64,000 nt of DNA, taken from the NCBI RefSeq assembly GCF_001680005.1, contig NC_033564.1, positions 930,001 through 994,000 on the forward strand. Direction: 5' to 3'. Made by a program: the position numbers and the translations under genes. The DNA is from Plasmodium coatneyi. Taxonomy: Eukaryota > Apicomplexa > Aconoidasida > Haemosporida > Plasmodiidae. Below the pieces are notes generated by a model that saw only the letters and a list, made by a program, of their open reading frames with translations, searched no databases and had not been told where the DNA came from. Positions 23,613-35,802 of this stretch are shown in pieces (the stretch's first letter is position 1; each line of letters starts with the position of its first letter).

Positions 23613-26600
23613 CTACTCCTTAGGAAAGTCTTCCTTAGGAACAAAGTCTTTCTCCTTAAACCCAGAATCTGAACTTGGAACCTCTTCCTTATGAACAGGT
23701 TCCTCCTTCATTAATTCGCTTCCCATAAATTCTTGAACAAGAATGGTGAAATAATCTTCCTTCGTTAATGCCATATCCCCTTTTTGACATTCGTCTAAGA
23801 CTTCTAAATGAATATCAATAATCGTGCGGCAACCTACACCACGAGGACCAACACCCCGTTTTTTTGATCTCTTTGTTCTTCCCGTTGGAGCAGATCTTGG
23901 TGGATGTCGTTCCTTTACTAAGGTATATTCATGTGGACCATCTGCCTGGTCGTCCACATGATCAAGGAGTTGTTCTTCTGAAGAAGATGGTCCACGTACT
24001 TGATGAGCTCTTTTGTAACGTTTTCTTCGCTTACCGAGGAAAAAATACTGCAGAGAATAAAAAGGAAAGGGTTGTTAGGGGTGGAAGGAAGGTTGTTAGG
24101 GTGTGTTTTTAGAGTGTGAAATTTTATTATTAGAAGAGTAATTATCATTATAAAACATGTATGATTTGCTCATTTTAAAGAAAAAAAAATATTCTTCTTT
24201 TCTTACCTTCCAAAGGAGATAGCTTATGACAGAAGTGCCAATTAGAACAGGAATGGTAGGAAGGTATGGGGTAAGTAGGTCGGAAGGGTCGATCCCTTTC
24301 TTGTTACTAAGTGGGGCAGAAGAAGGAAGCGAACGGGTGCCTCCGGCACCGCCCCCACCTGTACCACCTCTTCCTGTTCTCGAAGCACTTCCAGGTGATG
24401 ATGATGGTGATAATGGTGTCGGCGGTAATGGGGATGGCCCCGGCTGTGATGCGACCACCTGCGTATCGGGTGGATCAACATGTTCAGCGTCACTTTTCGG
24501 TACAATGGTGTCTATATCCTGTTTAGTATTCCCCCCAGCCTTGGGCTGTTTACTGTCATCACCACTAGCAGCAGGACTAACAGCTCCTGGAACACCGGCA
24601 CCAGAGGGAGGTTGCGTCTGTTGGATACCCGTAGAAGAAGGGTCGGCCACGGGACCAGGACCCGGCACCCGGGGGTCGGATCCTTTGTCGTCAGGTTTAG
24701 GTAAATTAACGTCCTTAGCACCTTGGATATCAGCATCAGATTTCCAAGTAGCTCCCTGTTCAGGTCCTTGTGTTACTACATTTGGAGAATGAATGAAGGA
24801 GGAAGGAATGGCAAGTTAAGTATAATCGAAGGAATAGTAGGAACTAAAATGATGCGCGTACTTTCGTGTACATTAGATGAAGGGAGGATCTCCTTATTCT
24901 TTTTTATTTTTTACTGCTATGACTCTTACCTGTAGCTTGATCAGGGGCGGGACGTGTCTTCCCACCTGGACTTCCACTTCTTGGGTCTCCTGTAGGGTCT
25001 ATAAGTTCAGGGTCTGTAGTGGTAGCAGTAGGGATGGTAACAACAGAAACACGTGATGCTCCGCCGTATATACGCTGGTATTCGTCTTCCTCTTCATCCT
25101 CACTCCTGAGTGTCGGATATATACTGTCATCATCACAGGAAGGGAGTCCATCACCCTTGGGACATGCTGATTCTGGAGAATGTGTGCTCTTACCTGGTTT
25201 CCCCGTATTAGAATTTTTCCCTGGGGGTGATGCGGGAGGGACTCCCTGTTGAGGGTTATCTGGTGGTGGTGGTTTTCCTGGTGGAAGATCCTCCCCTCCC
25301 GAATTATCCCTCCTACCTTCAGGTGCTGGTGCTGCTGGTTTGGCAGCTTGTGGTCTGGGAGCAGAAGATGGTTTGGGACATATGTTATTTATTGCTTCCA
25401 CAGCTCCCTTTATATTGGCATCATTATTCTTGAACAGTCCTTCGACTTTGTTCCTTACATTACCTTTGTCATTTTGGCAATTATTTTTTTCTTTCCACAG
25501 TTTTTTATCCGCGTCTACTGTGCAAGTTTCATAACTTTTATCCCTTGTGCAAGTAACACAATTAGGATCACTCTTACATGGATCTGTTCCATTTTTAATT
25601 TGTTCACTTTTTTCAAAGGCTTCATTTATAACATCCTCGCCTACACAAGACAGCTTTTCCAGCATATCTGCGTAGGCATTGAGCAGGATACAAGAGAAAG
25701 TTCGGTGAAATATGAGGTTATCAGCAACCTCCCTTTCTTTCTTTTCTTTTGCATCCCCCTTCAAATTGCTATCTACTGTCCCTTTTGCAATTTTATATAT
25801 ACGTTCTAAACCCCGAACGATGAGTTCACAAGCTTGTTTCTTTGCTCCTGGAGATGTTCCATCTTTTTCCCCAATGTCTTTGCATAGATTATCGACGCCT
25901 GCGCTTACACTGCTCATAGCACTGGACAGTTTCCCCAATCTGTTCTTAACGTCTGTATCCCAAAATGTGCACTGCAGAAATGGGGAGGAGGAAGGAAGAA
26001 CAGGAAATATGTGTATATATACTTAAAGTATATACACGATTTATGGTCACCCATCCGAACCATATTTATAAGGTGCATGAATCATGGAAATGACTTCGAC
26101 CGCAATGATAAATTAATGTTCCCTTACCCAGTCTTGTTTAATTTGCCCCGTTCCTTCCCCACCTATTCTGTTTTCAAACCATTTAACTGTTACGCACTTT
26201 GCACGTTCACATAAGTTATTATTTATAGTACTTAGAGTACTCATTATTTTTTGATTCTCTTTCAGCATGTCATCCAACTTTCCCCTTATCTTATTTCTGT
26301 CTTCATCGCAGTTGCTTGTGTTCCAGAGACTTGTATCCGTGTTCAATTTACAAGCTCCATAGTTCTCATCCCTTTTGCACTCAGCACATGGATACTCCTT
26401 ACACCAAGTATCACTCCTTCCATTTCCTTTACTAAATGCCTTACTTATGATTTCTTCTGTGATACAAATAGGATTCTTTTCTTTCAATCTATCAGCATAG
26501 GCGTTAAGGAATAGGCATGACATAGTTTGATAAAGCAGCCTGTTGTTTTTCCTTTTCCTTATTTCTTGTTCATTTTTACCCTTTGTATTTTTCAAATCCA

Positions 26601-28399
26601 CCTCAATGCTGTATATATGTTTTAGACCCCTAACAATAAGGTTGCATGCTGCTTTTTGTGCTTCACTCAGTGTGGTATCCTTTCCATCAATTTTCTCGCA
26701 TAAATTATCAGCGTCCCTATTACTATTAGTTATATCCACAGACAGTCTCTCTAATTCTTTCGTGACATCCCACCCCCAAAATGTACACTGTGCAGGAAAA
26801 AAAAAAAAAGAAGAAGAGAACATATACGCACACGCAGTACACATATATAAGGTTTGCAGTGGTGTCCCCTTTCCTAATTATATGGAAGATGCACTGTTCC
26901 TTAGGGTCCCCCTAACAGCAGGGAACAATCATATTCTCCATTACCCAGGTCTGCTTCCCTGTCCCATCTGGAAATATTCTTTCCTTAAACCAATTAGTTG
27001 CTACACAATTTGTACGTTGACATAATTTATCCTTAGCCATACAGTCTTCATCACCTGTAGAAGGAAAGAGAAGAAAGGGTGAGTGAAGACATGAATAGTA
27101 GGGAAGTTGATTCCTTACTTCTTCTACATTCCCCTTTTTTTTTTTTCCCTTCCTTTTCATTCTCCTTTCTTTCCTTTTCTTTCTTTCTTTTCTTTCTTTT
27201 TTTTTCTTTTTCCTTTAAAATGCACCACATTTGGTGCATTTTTATTAAAGGTGTACCCTTCCCTCAAGGTGTACCTCTATTCCTTCAGAAGTTGTTCCTT
27301 ACCTTGTTTGGATGGTCCGACAGGTGCTTGAGGAGTAGCACGTGGTCCCGCAGCTGATACGGGTTGATCCCTATCAGGGTCACTTCTAGCTTCTGATGCC
27401 TTCGATACTTGTTCCTTCTGTTCCTTTGATTCCAATTCCTGTATTTTCTGTGCCACTGTACTCTTCACTTCATCCTTCCCCTTACTACTTACAGCTTCCA
27501 ATATTCCCTGTAAGTTTCCCTTTGGGAATTGATCCCTCCTCCTCATTAATTCCTGCCATTCCTTCGGACCCCCTTTTCCTAATAATTTCATGGTGTTCTT
27601 CTGCTCTTCCCCTGTGTCTTTACTCCTTCTCCTACTGGAACTACCTTCCTCACACGCTTCCCCATTCTTCTTTATTTTTTCCAAATCATTCTTCTCATTT
27701 CCACTCTCCCTTAACCATTCATCCATCCGTTCCCAAAGGAATTCATGGCCTATTCTTATACTTCCGAAATCTATTCCGCTACATTCCTCATGCTCTGCCT
27801 TGATACCTCTCCACTCTAAGGTTTCGCCCACTGCTTGCTCTACTATTCCAGCAACCCCCTCCATATCGCAATGATTCGCGAACATTTTCGCAATAAGTAT
27901 TTTGCCTAATATACACCTAAGGTATGCCTCTACCTTCCATTCCTCGGTTTTTATATCATCCCTCTTCCCCCAGTGAAAATCCTTCTCTGCATCCCACTTC
28001 TCTATTAGCCCCCCAATCCAGTAGATTATTCTTATTAACATTTTGCATAATTCCTTCCCTCTATTCTTAACACGTTCACTCATGCTGGTGTCGTCCCCAT
28101 ATTCACTGCATAGCAACTTTATTTCACTTGAATCCTTCGTAATATATTTAAGCATGTCTTTGAATACTCTTTCCACATCGATCCATATTTTACCCTGCAA
28201 ATAACAAGAGCAACATATATTCTGGCATGTTCACCTACCCTTAAAACATTTATCCCAATTATTTCAGGCTACATATAATTAGATCTTTATGCTATGCCTT
28301 GTTTATGTGTAATTTCAGTAATATTACATATTGCCCGGACGACTGCATGCCCTTCACTGTCAACCATTCCACCAAAAACTCCGCAAAATAGTCATACAT
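23613..28399 (-). CDS. SICAvar: SICAvar-1: schizont-infected cell agglutination variant antigen
   Basis: Seven exons join in phase: 28328-28399, 27303-28194, 26945-27054, 26128-26787, 24930-25971, 24207-24775 and 23613-24047 (1,259 aa). SICA proteins are exported to the infected red cell surface and mediate antigenic variation. The first exon (24 codons) has EFLVEWL and no signal peptide. Residues about 25-321 are a SICA alpha-type domain with few cysteines. A short Cys exon (DKLCQRTNC) is followed by two cysteine-rich beta domains, each starting CTFW and holding LIVRGLxxIY, LNAYAD and CxxCxRD motifs (about 359-578 and 579-780). A Pro/Gly/Ser linker leads to the TM exon ending LLTPYLPTIPV then an aliphatic helix and LLWK (to 1,115). 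The last exon is the conserved cytoplasmic SICA_C domain with RAHQVRGP, GPHEYTLVKER and TIIDIHLEVLDECQKGD. The tail is shorter than in SICAvar-3 because CAG is TAG at 23,613-23,615. Confidence 0.92.
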
Positions 28400-29621
28400 G
28401 GTGGCCTGCTCTTCCTTCTTCTTCCTTCTACACAATTCATTCTTTCATTGAGATATGATAAATCATTACAAAGTCCATAGGTTCGCCGGAAAATTATTTC
28501 CCCCGGAACCATTACACTTCTGCCTATTCCTATAGAACAATTCATTTCATGCACTACTCCTTCCTTTCCTTCTGTTTAACCTTCAACTCCTTCCTCTTCT
28601 TTTTAAACTTTTCTTATTTTTCTTTTTTTTTTCTCTTCCCCTTTCCTCTTCTTTAATTTTTCCCCCTCTCCTTTTCTTATTTTCTTTTTTTCCTTCTTTC
28701 TTTAACCTTTTTTTTCCTTTTGAACCCTTTTTTTTTTTTTATTCCTTATATTTCCTTCAAAAAAAAAAAAATGCGAAAGCAAAAAATTCGTGCATGCATC
28801 ATTCCCTTTTCGTATACCTTCTATCTATGTACTCTTTCTTTGCATTTTTTCTAAAAAGAAGGAAAGGAGGGAATTACGCACCCTCTTCCCTTTTCCTTTT
28901 TCTTTCCTTTTTTTTTCTTTTTTAAACCTTTTTTTCTCTTCTTTAGCCTATTTCTTTTTTTTTTTTCCTTTTTTTTCTTCTTTAAGAAGAGAATATATAT
29001 AAAAGAAAAAAAGAGGTTAAAAGACTTCTTTTTTTTCTTTGGAGAATTTTTTTCTTCTAAAAATGAAGGAATGGAAGAATGGAAGAAAGAAAAGAAAGAG
29101 AAGCATACTGAAATGTACAAAGTTATTAACTTTTGGGAAGCAGAAGGAAAAAAATAGGAAAAGGGAAAAAACAGGAAGTAATACAAATGCTGTAGCACAG
29201 TATATACATAGTTTCCTAAAGAAAAAACCAAATATTATTGTCGCATGACAGTTCTATTTATATGCCCTTATGACGGTTATGTGAAAGTGCGTTTTGTAAT
29301 GAATGATGATCTAAATACAATTCTTTGCCATGCACATTTTCTTCCCTTTCACACACATTCCTCAAACAACAAACCACAACCATTGTTGGCAAAGGACTAG
29401 CATCCACAACTTGGATGCTAAACGACTTTTCTTATGGGACTGTTCATATAGTTTGTTGCTTAGGTGTTGCTTCTACTACCTTACGTGGATGGAACATTAT
29501 CAGTAGCATGTTCCATTTCTAGCTTATTGTGTTCCTTTCCTCCATTATTTTTTTATTCCCTTTCTTTTCTTTTCTTTCTTTTTTTTTTTTTTCGTCCATT
29601 AAAAAGAAAAAGAGAAGGAAT
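28400..29621. other. SICAvar-1 5' flank and KIR-1 3' flank (duplicated in unit 2)
   Basis: From 28,400 to about 29,000 the region is pyrimidine-rich with many T runs. From about 28,990 to 29,600 it is homologous to 44,980-45,590: shared blocks include AGAAGCATACTG, GGAAGCAGAAGGAAAAA, AATGCTGTAG and ATAGTTTGTTGCTTAGGTGT. This second half is downstream of the KIR-1 stop and probably includes its 3' UTR. The short frames here are low complexity. Confidence 0.6.
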
Positions 29622-31579
29622 TTATCTAATATAAGGGACAGAATACACTGTAGTATCATCATCATCATCCTCCTCCGTTAAGTCAGGTTCTGAATATTCT
29701 GCTGTTGAGTCAAATGGAGAACTATCTTCATTTTCCATATTTAACTTGCGTATTAATGATCTTTTTATTCTTCTATTATTGCTGCTCCTCGTTCCTCCTC
29801 CTCCAAAAGTGTTACGTAAGTCAGAAAATAAGGACGTATACTAAGGAAAGAAAAAAAAAGGGAAAAGGGTTAAAATATGTGCGCATAATATATATATGTA
29901 CACATTACTGCTCACATTTTAAGCATTCCATTTTTTGTACATTCCACTTTTTTTGTACATTCATTCTAAGGTTCATTTTTTTACACATTCCATTTTAAGC
30001 ATTCATTTTTAAGCATTCACATTTTAAACATTCACATTTTAAGAATTCACATTTTTACATTCTATTTTTTGTACATTCCATTTTTTAACATTCATTACAT
30101 ATTTATTTTTTTTACATTCACTCTAAAAGTAGACAAGAAAATATTAATGAGGGTGTACTATTTATATTATTCTAACTGTGATAATTACCTTGTAAAGGAA
30201 AAGGGCAAGGGCTGGTAATCCTATTGCTCCAGCGGCAGCAGCACCACCAATACCAATAGTGGTATTAGTGCCAATTCCGGAGGAAAGAGGAGCAGCGGTA
30301 AATGGTAATTGTGGAGGTTGCGGTTGTTGTTGTTGTTGTTGTTGCTGGAGATGTGGTGGTGGAGGGGGACGTTGTTGTCCTGGACCTGGTCCCTGCCCTG
30401 CAGCGTTGTCACGTATACCACCTTGGACAACCGAAGAACTGGAACTACTACTGGAGGAAGAGCTGCTACTAGAAGAAGAGGCACTACTCTCATGGCCAGT
30501 ACTTCCGGGCCCCGAAGAACCGGGAGACTGGTGTCCAGTTGCACCTAAGGAAGAAGTAAGAAAAAGGGGTGGTTTAAATAATATCAAAGGTCGGAGAAAC
30601 TGACATGTTGCGTGCACCCTTTCCCTTTTCTGTATATATTTTTTCACTCTGTAATAATACTTTCCAATTATCCATATTTGTTATATGCCCTACATCCCCT
30701 TCCTTTTCTTTATTTGTCTTACCTGAGTCAATTCTTAAAGGTGGTGATGCAGCTGCAGGGCATTCCAATGCCTGTGGTTGCGCGAATTCCTTCCCGTTCC
30801 CTTTCTCCCTTTCAAATTTTTTACAATATGGTTCTTGGGCAGTGGTGGGACAATCTTTACTTAATGTTTTATATGTTGTTTGGGCTGTTTGCAAGGACTT
30901 CGTGTATTCTAAAGTGCTGCAATATTTACGTTGCTCCCCATTATTTTTTATTTTATTATAGTCATAATAATAGTCGAATAGTGTTTTACCCTGTTGGAAC
31001 CTGTCTCTGGTAGTACCATCGTACAAATTGGTGCACGCACACGAACCCCCGTATATCCCTAGGTCACGGTAAATTGTTTTTACGACCGGTAAGAAAGACT
31101 TTTCCGTACCGAATTTCTTCCTTATTTGATCACCTAACCAATAATAGAAAAATGGACAACGTTCCTCATCGGACAGCATTTCCAACCCCCCCTTTCCATC
31201 GTCACATACGGAACAGTAGTTCTTTACAATTCTGTTTGGTAAGTTTTCATCTGTAATTTGGTACATCTGTAATGATTGTTGCACCTTCTGTTCCAGATCA
31301 CTACGACTCCCTACCCCCATTCGGAATGTACAACTTCTTCCTACTCCTCCGCTGTCTAACGTATCGTATATTTTTACTGAAGGTAATTTATTGGAGTCTG
31401 CGTCCCCCTAAAAAAATATAATATTGAACAGCGAGTGGAATGTATGTGTAGATGTATGTTACCATGCATTCCTTACATATTATTATTTTATTGTGCTGAA
31501 CATAAAGTATTGTATTTATAATACTTCTTTATTCTAAATAAGAAAATAAGAAGTAGCCAACCTGTGTTGGTGGTGCCAT
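29622..31579 (-). CDS. KIR: KIR-1: KIR/pir-family variant antigen
   Basis: Four exons join in phase: 31562-31579, 30723-31407, 30189-30544 and 29622-29840 (425 aa). The first exon encodes only MAPPTQ; without it the gene has no start. The second exon is the PIR domain with LPSVKIYDTL, conserved cysteines, FFYYWLGD and FDYYYDYN. The third exon is a low-complexity stalk with about 16 consecutive serines, a proline run and a glutamine run, ending in a small-residue membrane helix (GGAAAAGAIGLPALALFLYK). The last exon is an acidic/basic tail ending TVYSVPYIR, shared with KIR-3 and KIR-5. KIR proteins are the P. knowlesi members of the Plasmodium pir superfamily, predicted at the infected cell surface or in export compartments. 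It faces away from KIR-2 across a 4.2 kb spacer. Confidence 0.9.
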
Positions 31580-32146
31580 TCTTCTTTCCTTGTGGTAATA
31601 CTTTGTGCTTTCGGTGATAATTTGTGTGGTTTGGGTAATAATGTTGTTCTTTTTTCAAAGTTACATATATATATGTGTGTGCGTGCATTGTTCTTTGTTG
31701 TATTACATATATATACATTTCCTTTCCTTCCTTAAGCGCCCCTTTGGGAAGTGCGTTCCTGTGTACAATACTTCCCTCTTCTCCACTTATACTTATACTT
31801 ATATTTACATATTTTATATATATATGGAATATTTATTCCTTCCTTGCCTTCCTTCCACTTATTCAATTATTCATGAAGGGAATATATATACATATATATA
31901 TATATGTGTGAGATTTTTCACATTATATATTCCAAGTTGGGGAGTTCCTCAGTGGGAGGTATATATATATCAAAATTTTGTACTCCTTCTCCTTTCTTCA
32001 ATAATGTGCATTCCTTCACTTTCCAATTATGATTACACACACTACATACGTACGTGTTAAATCATTAGGAACATTTAATTAAGGTAAGAATATGAACGGG
32101 CGTACGAATGAACGAACAAGCAAAGAATAAGAAAATAATGGATCGA

Positions 32147-32161
32147 AGGAGTCAAACTCCT
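32147..32161. repeat. Short inverted repeat in a conserved spacer block
   Basis: AGGAGT, a CAA loop and ACTCCT form a perfect 6-base hairpin at the end of a block (about 32,088-32,165) that is almost identical to 48,611-48,690. The same hairpin is at 48,672-48,686. Confidence 0.6.
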
Positions 32162-33467
32162 CATGTTCAATTTGTATCTATGTATTATATGTCTTTGTGC
32201 ACATTGTGTGTATGCGTTCATTTGGAGCATTCCATTATTATATACACTTCTCTCTTATTATGTGCATATAAGCACACCTTTTTTCTATTTGACGAAACAT
32301 TTGTCATACATGTACTACATACTTTTATGCTTTATTGTTATGTTTAAAGGGGAGAGTTAATTGAAAATTGTTAATACATGCACGTATTGCATAATTCAAA
32401 CAAAAAAAAGAAGGAGCACACTCTCTCCCTCCCCTTCTTCCTTTTCGGAATATGTGCACATTCTTCTATATGCTCAGGGAAGAGTGCACATTTACAGAAT
32501 AAATAAGAGGAGTTCAGTACAAATATATATTCGCTCACATATTTTTGTGTTCAAAAGAGAGAATGAAAATTCTGTTTCTGTTTGTGTGTACGCACGCACA
32601 TCCCTATAGCCGCACATTCCTCTTGTAGTAGTAGTTTGTTGTCAGGAAGGGAAGCAGCTTCCCTTGCCCCTTCCCTTCTCCTCCATCCTCCTTCTATTCA
32701 TGATGGGTTTGTTATGATAATTTTCACAACTCCTTCCCCCCTCTTTTGTTCCTTATACCTTTTTCTAATAATTACACTATGAACAGTTTAAACAGAATAT
32801 ATATATATTATACTGCCTGAGGTCGCCCCCTTCCCTTCTTTTTTTTACTCTATATTACAACTTAAAATTCATTTTACACCTCCTTCTTTCTCTCTCCGAT
32901 AAGTATACTACACATAGTTTATTCATACATACACAACAACGTTGTGAACTGTGTGTACATTAGGGGAGGGAGCAGATTCCCCCTTTTCTTACATTATTCC
33001 TTATGGATTAATGTTCCAGGTTACTCCTATCCCTATCTGCCTTAAAAGGGGGAAAATCTATTACAGCGCATTCCCCCCCTCCAATGGATGTATATTCGCC
33101 CGTCCCTTCTGATGAATACTTAGTGCACTATCCCTTCAGCATAAAGTCCCTTATATGAACCTGATGGGAAGAATTAGTCCCCTTAGAAAATTTTCTCCTA
33201 CACTTTTTTCCCATGCAAATATGTAAATTAGGTGTGCACCTACTTTTAAAGAAATATCCTTCAATAACTCGTATACTAATCTTTTCCTAGATGGTAAATG
33301 TTAGGTTCCCATAGGGGAAGGGGCAAGAACATAATTCATGTGTGGGGCGGGGGGTGGACACACACAGTACAATTATAAGGAATTTTCCTTTGGAAATTTC
33401 CAACATATATATATTGCAGTGGCCGCCATGGGTGCGTACAATAATTCATTAGAGTGTTTATGTTGAA

Positions 33468-33488
33468 CTAGGAACATTATGTTCCTAG
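33468..33488. repeat. Perfect 10-base inverted repeat
   Basis: CTAGGAACAT and ATGTTCCTAG are separated by a single T. It lies at the left edge of the segment present in the unit 1 spacer but absent from unit 2. Confidence 0.7.
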
Positions 33489-35802
33489 TGCGGTGCACTA
33501 TGGAACATGTATGCATGGTATATGGTCTAAGTGCCATATTCCACATGGTACATAGAGCAAGCACATATGTTTCCAATTATTTCCTTCTGAAATAAGTAGC
33601 ACATGTCCTACCATTATGTAATGAGTCCTAATGTTCATTGCACTTTTGGGTACTCATAGTATACATGGATTAATATCCTAAGTATGGAACTGCTGACAGG
33701 CAAAAAACGCAGGGTGCATGAACTTTTGCGTAGAGAACTGTCCTCTATAATGATTGTACCAGAAGGATATAGAAATGTCCAACTGCTGAATAAGCACCCA
33801 CGTGCAGTCCACACTTCACAATATGTACATCAGAGTGTACAGGGAAGGCTATATATATGTGCAGGGAGTGAAAATATACTTTAAGTATAGTATAATAATG
33901 CACACAACCCTAGTAATAATGGCACATGCTCTTAATACCGCTTCCTCCGATTGTGAATAATATGTTGCACATGGGGAAAAGAGTGTGCTCATGGCACTTA
34001 CGTACGTTCATAAATAATATAGTAGCAGGAAGAATATTCCTGCCTCCCGAAGCAACTGGTGTAGTAAAGGGGACCCGCCGTACATTGCACTAATCAACTG
34101 CTAAATGGTCTGTATTAGTTATGTCCTAATGGAGGGGGTGGGCAATATAATTAGAAAGTACGGCACCATAAATTGAATTTTCCTCGCACACATTACTATA
34201 AAGGTATTCATATAAACAGTTCTATAGGATACATGTAATAAAATACGGGAGATAAGTAGTTGGAAGTGTGCGTGACCTCTTAGCATGCATGGTGTAGTAC
34301 GCTGTTTCTGCATAACATTTGCACACTCAAGTTCTACTCCTATGAAATATTTTGTCCAGAATTTTCCCCACAACTATGAGCAATATGAGGCAACATGCAC
34401 AGGTGTTCCTGCCACGTAAAGGGGGGAGGGAAGGAATAATGTACGAACAGTTCTGTGTCCAACACGACAGGTTTCGTCCAATATGACAGATTACTAACAA
34501 CAACAACAATTGCAAGTGGTGATAGCAACAATTTCATTTTGTACAAAAGTTGATAGTTGTACTGAATTAGGAACCTGACTTCCCATTATCCTTCCCTTTT
34601 TCTTTACGTATATATATTCACCTGTGTTTAACGGCAGTATTTACTGACTTTGTTCAAATGAGAAAAAAGGAGAACGGGAAAATATATACATGCACAACGG
34701 AAGTGTGAACTGTACACTACACTTCCTTCATTTATTATTTCATAACTGCACACACATATTACAATAAATGGATAACTCCCTAAAGGGAACAATAACAATA
34801 CATATGTATGATCATTCCATATATATATTTTAGCAGAATACACATAAAATATAGGAACGTTGATAGGAACCCCCCTCTTAGGCGTCCCCTCCATTAACTT
34901 TTCTGATCCTCCCTAGTTCTTGCACAAATATGAACTGAAAAGGAAAAAAGTAAAATTAAAAATGAGGAATACTGTAAGGTATAAAATATAATCTACATTA
35001 GAAGGAACGGGAACGGAGGTGTAATATAAAGTACTATTACTAATACAGCATGAATAATAAAATGTACAGTGTAAAAAGTATTATTATAGGGTTGTGCCAC
35101 GTACGTTTTTTCTCTTCATACATAGTTAATACAGTTCTATGCATTACATCCCTCTTTCACTTCTATTATAAATTCATGCCGCTTCATTAAATATTGATGA
35201 ATGTGCACATTCCATAGGGAAGGAAGGAATGAATTGTATTCCACATATATGTGTATGAACTGCACTACATATATGTTAATTACTACCAAATAATTTATTA
35301 AATACAAAAAAGTAAGCATAAAATTAATATAGCACACATAAAAAATATGCACATCAAGAAGGGGAAGGTGCGACTTCCTTATGTGCGCAGAGGGAATGAA
35401 TGCACTGTATAAACATTATAGGGCTATAAATAATAATTTACAATGCAATAATATAGCACATTGAATAAGGAATGTATATAGAAAATGTGCTTCTCTTTTT
35501 TTTGATGTTATATTACTTCAGTATATTCGCTAATAGTTCATTATAGTTATCTGTGCACATATATTATAATGATATACATCTAATACATGCACATGTATAT
35601 GTATATATATGTGCATATAATGTGTTATCGTCCTTCGGCAGTGGAAGGGCAGTATGTATTATTAAGAACATAGAATGTTAATTTTCATTCATAATCACAG
35701 AACAAATAGGAACCGTACAAATATATTTCTATAGGAATGAATAAAAATTAATTCAAATATAAGTTCATCCAATACAAAAAGGTGTATACACACACGAAAA
35801 AA

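Larger units (their letters stand above)
31580..35802. promoter_or_regulatory. Spacer between divergent KIR-1 and KIR-2, unit 1
   Basis: This 4.2 kb separates the two KIR start codons and must hold both promoters. Large parts are homologous to the spacer at 48,297-51,827: about 31,900-32,410 with 48,450-48,910, 33,000-33,440 with 49,390-49,850, 33,930-34,540 with 49,980-50,630 and 34,560-35,460 with 50,690-51,450. About 0.5 kb (33,440-33,930) has little counterpart in unit 2. No long frame is conserved between the copies, so the conservation is not explained by coding. I do not identify specific promoter elements beyond the hairpins listed separately. Confidence 0.6.

Noticed and set aside
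23327..23644. Minus frame with repeated SLRKTF units
   Set aside because: It is an out-of-frame reading of the SICA tail repeat; the true frame gives EEDFFL units.
24226..25809. Plus-strand frames of 186-188 codons
   Set aside because: They are antisense to the linker, TM and beta exons of SICAvar-1, whose exons join in phase with family motifs on the minus strand.
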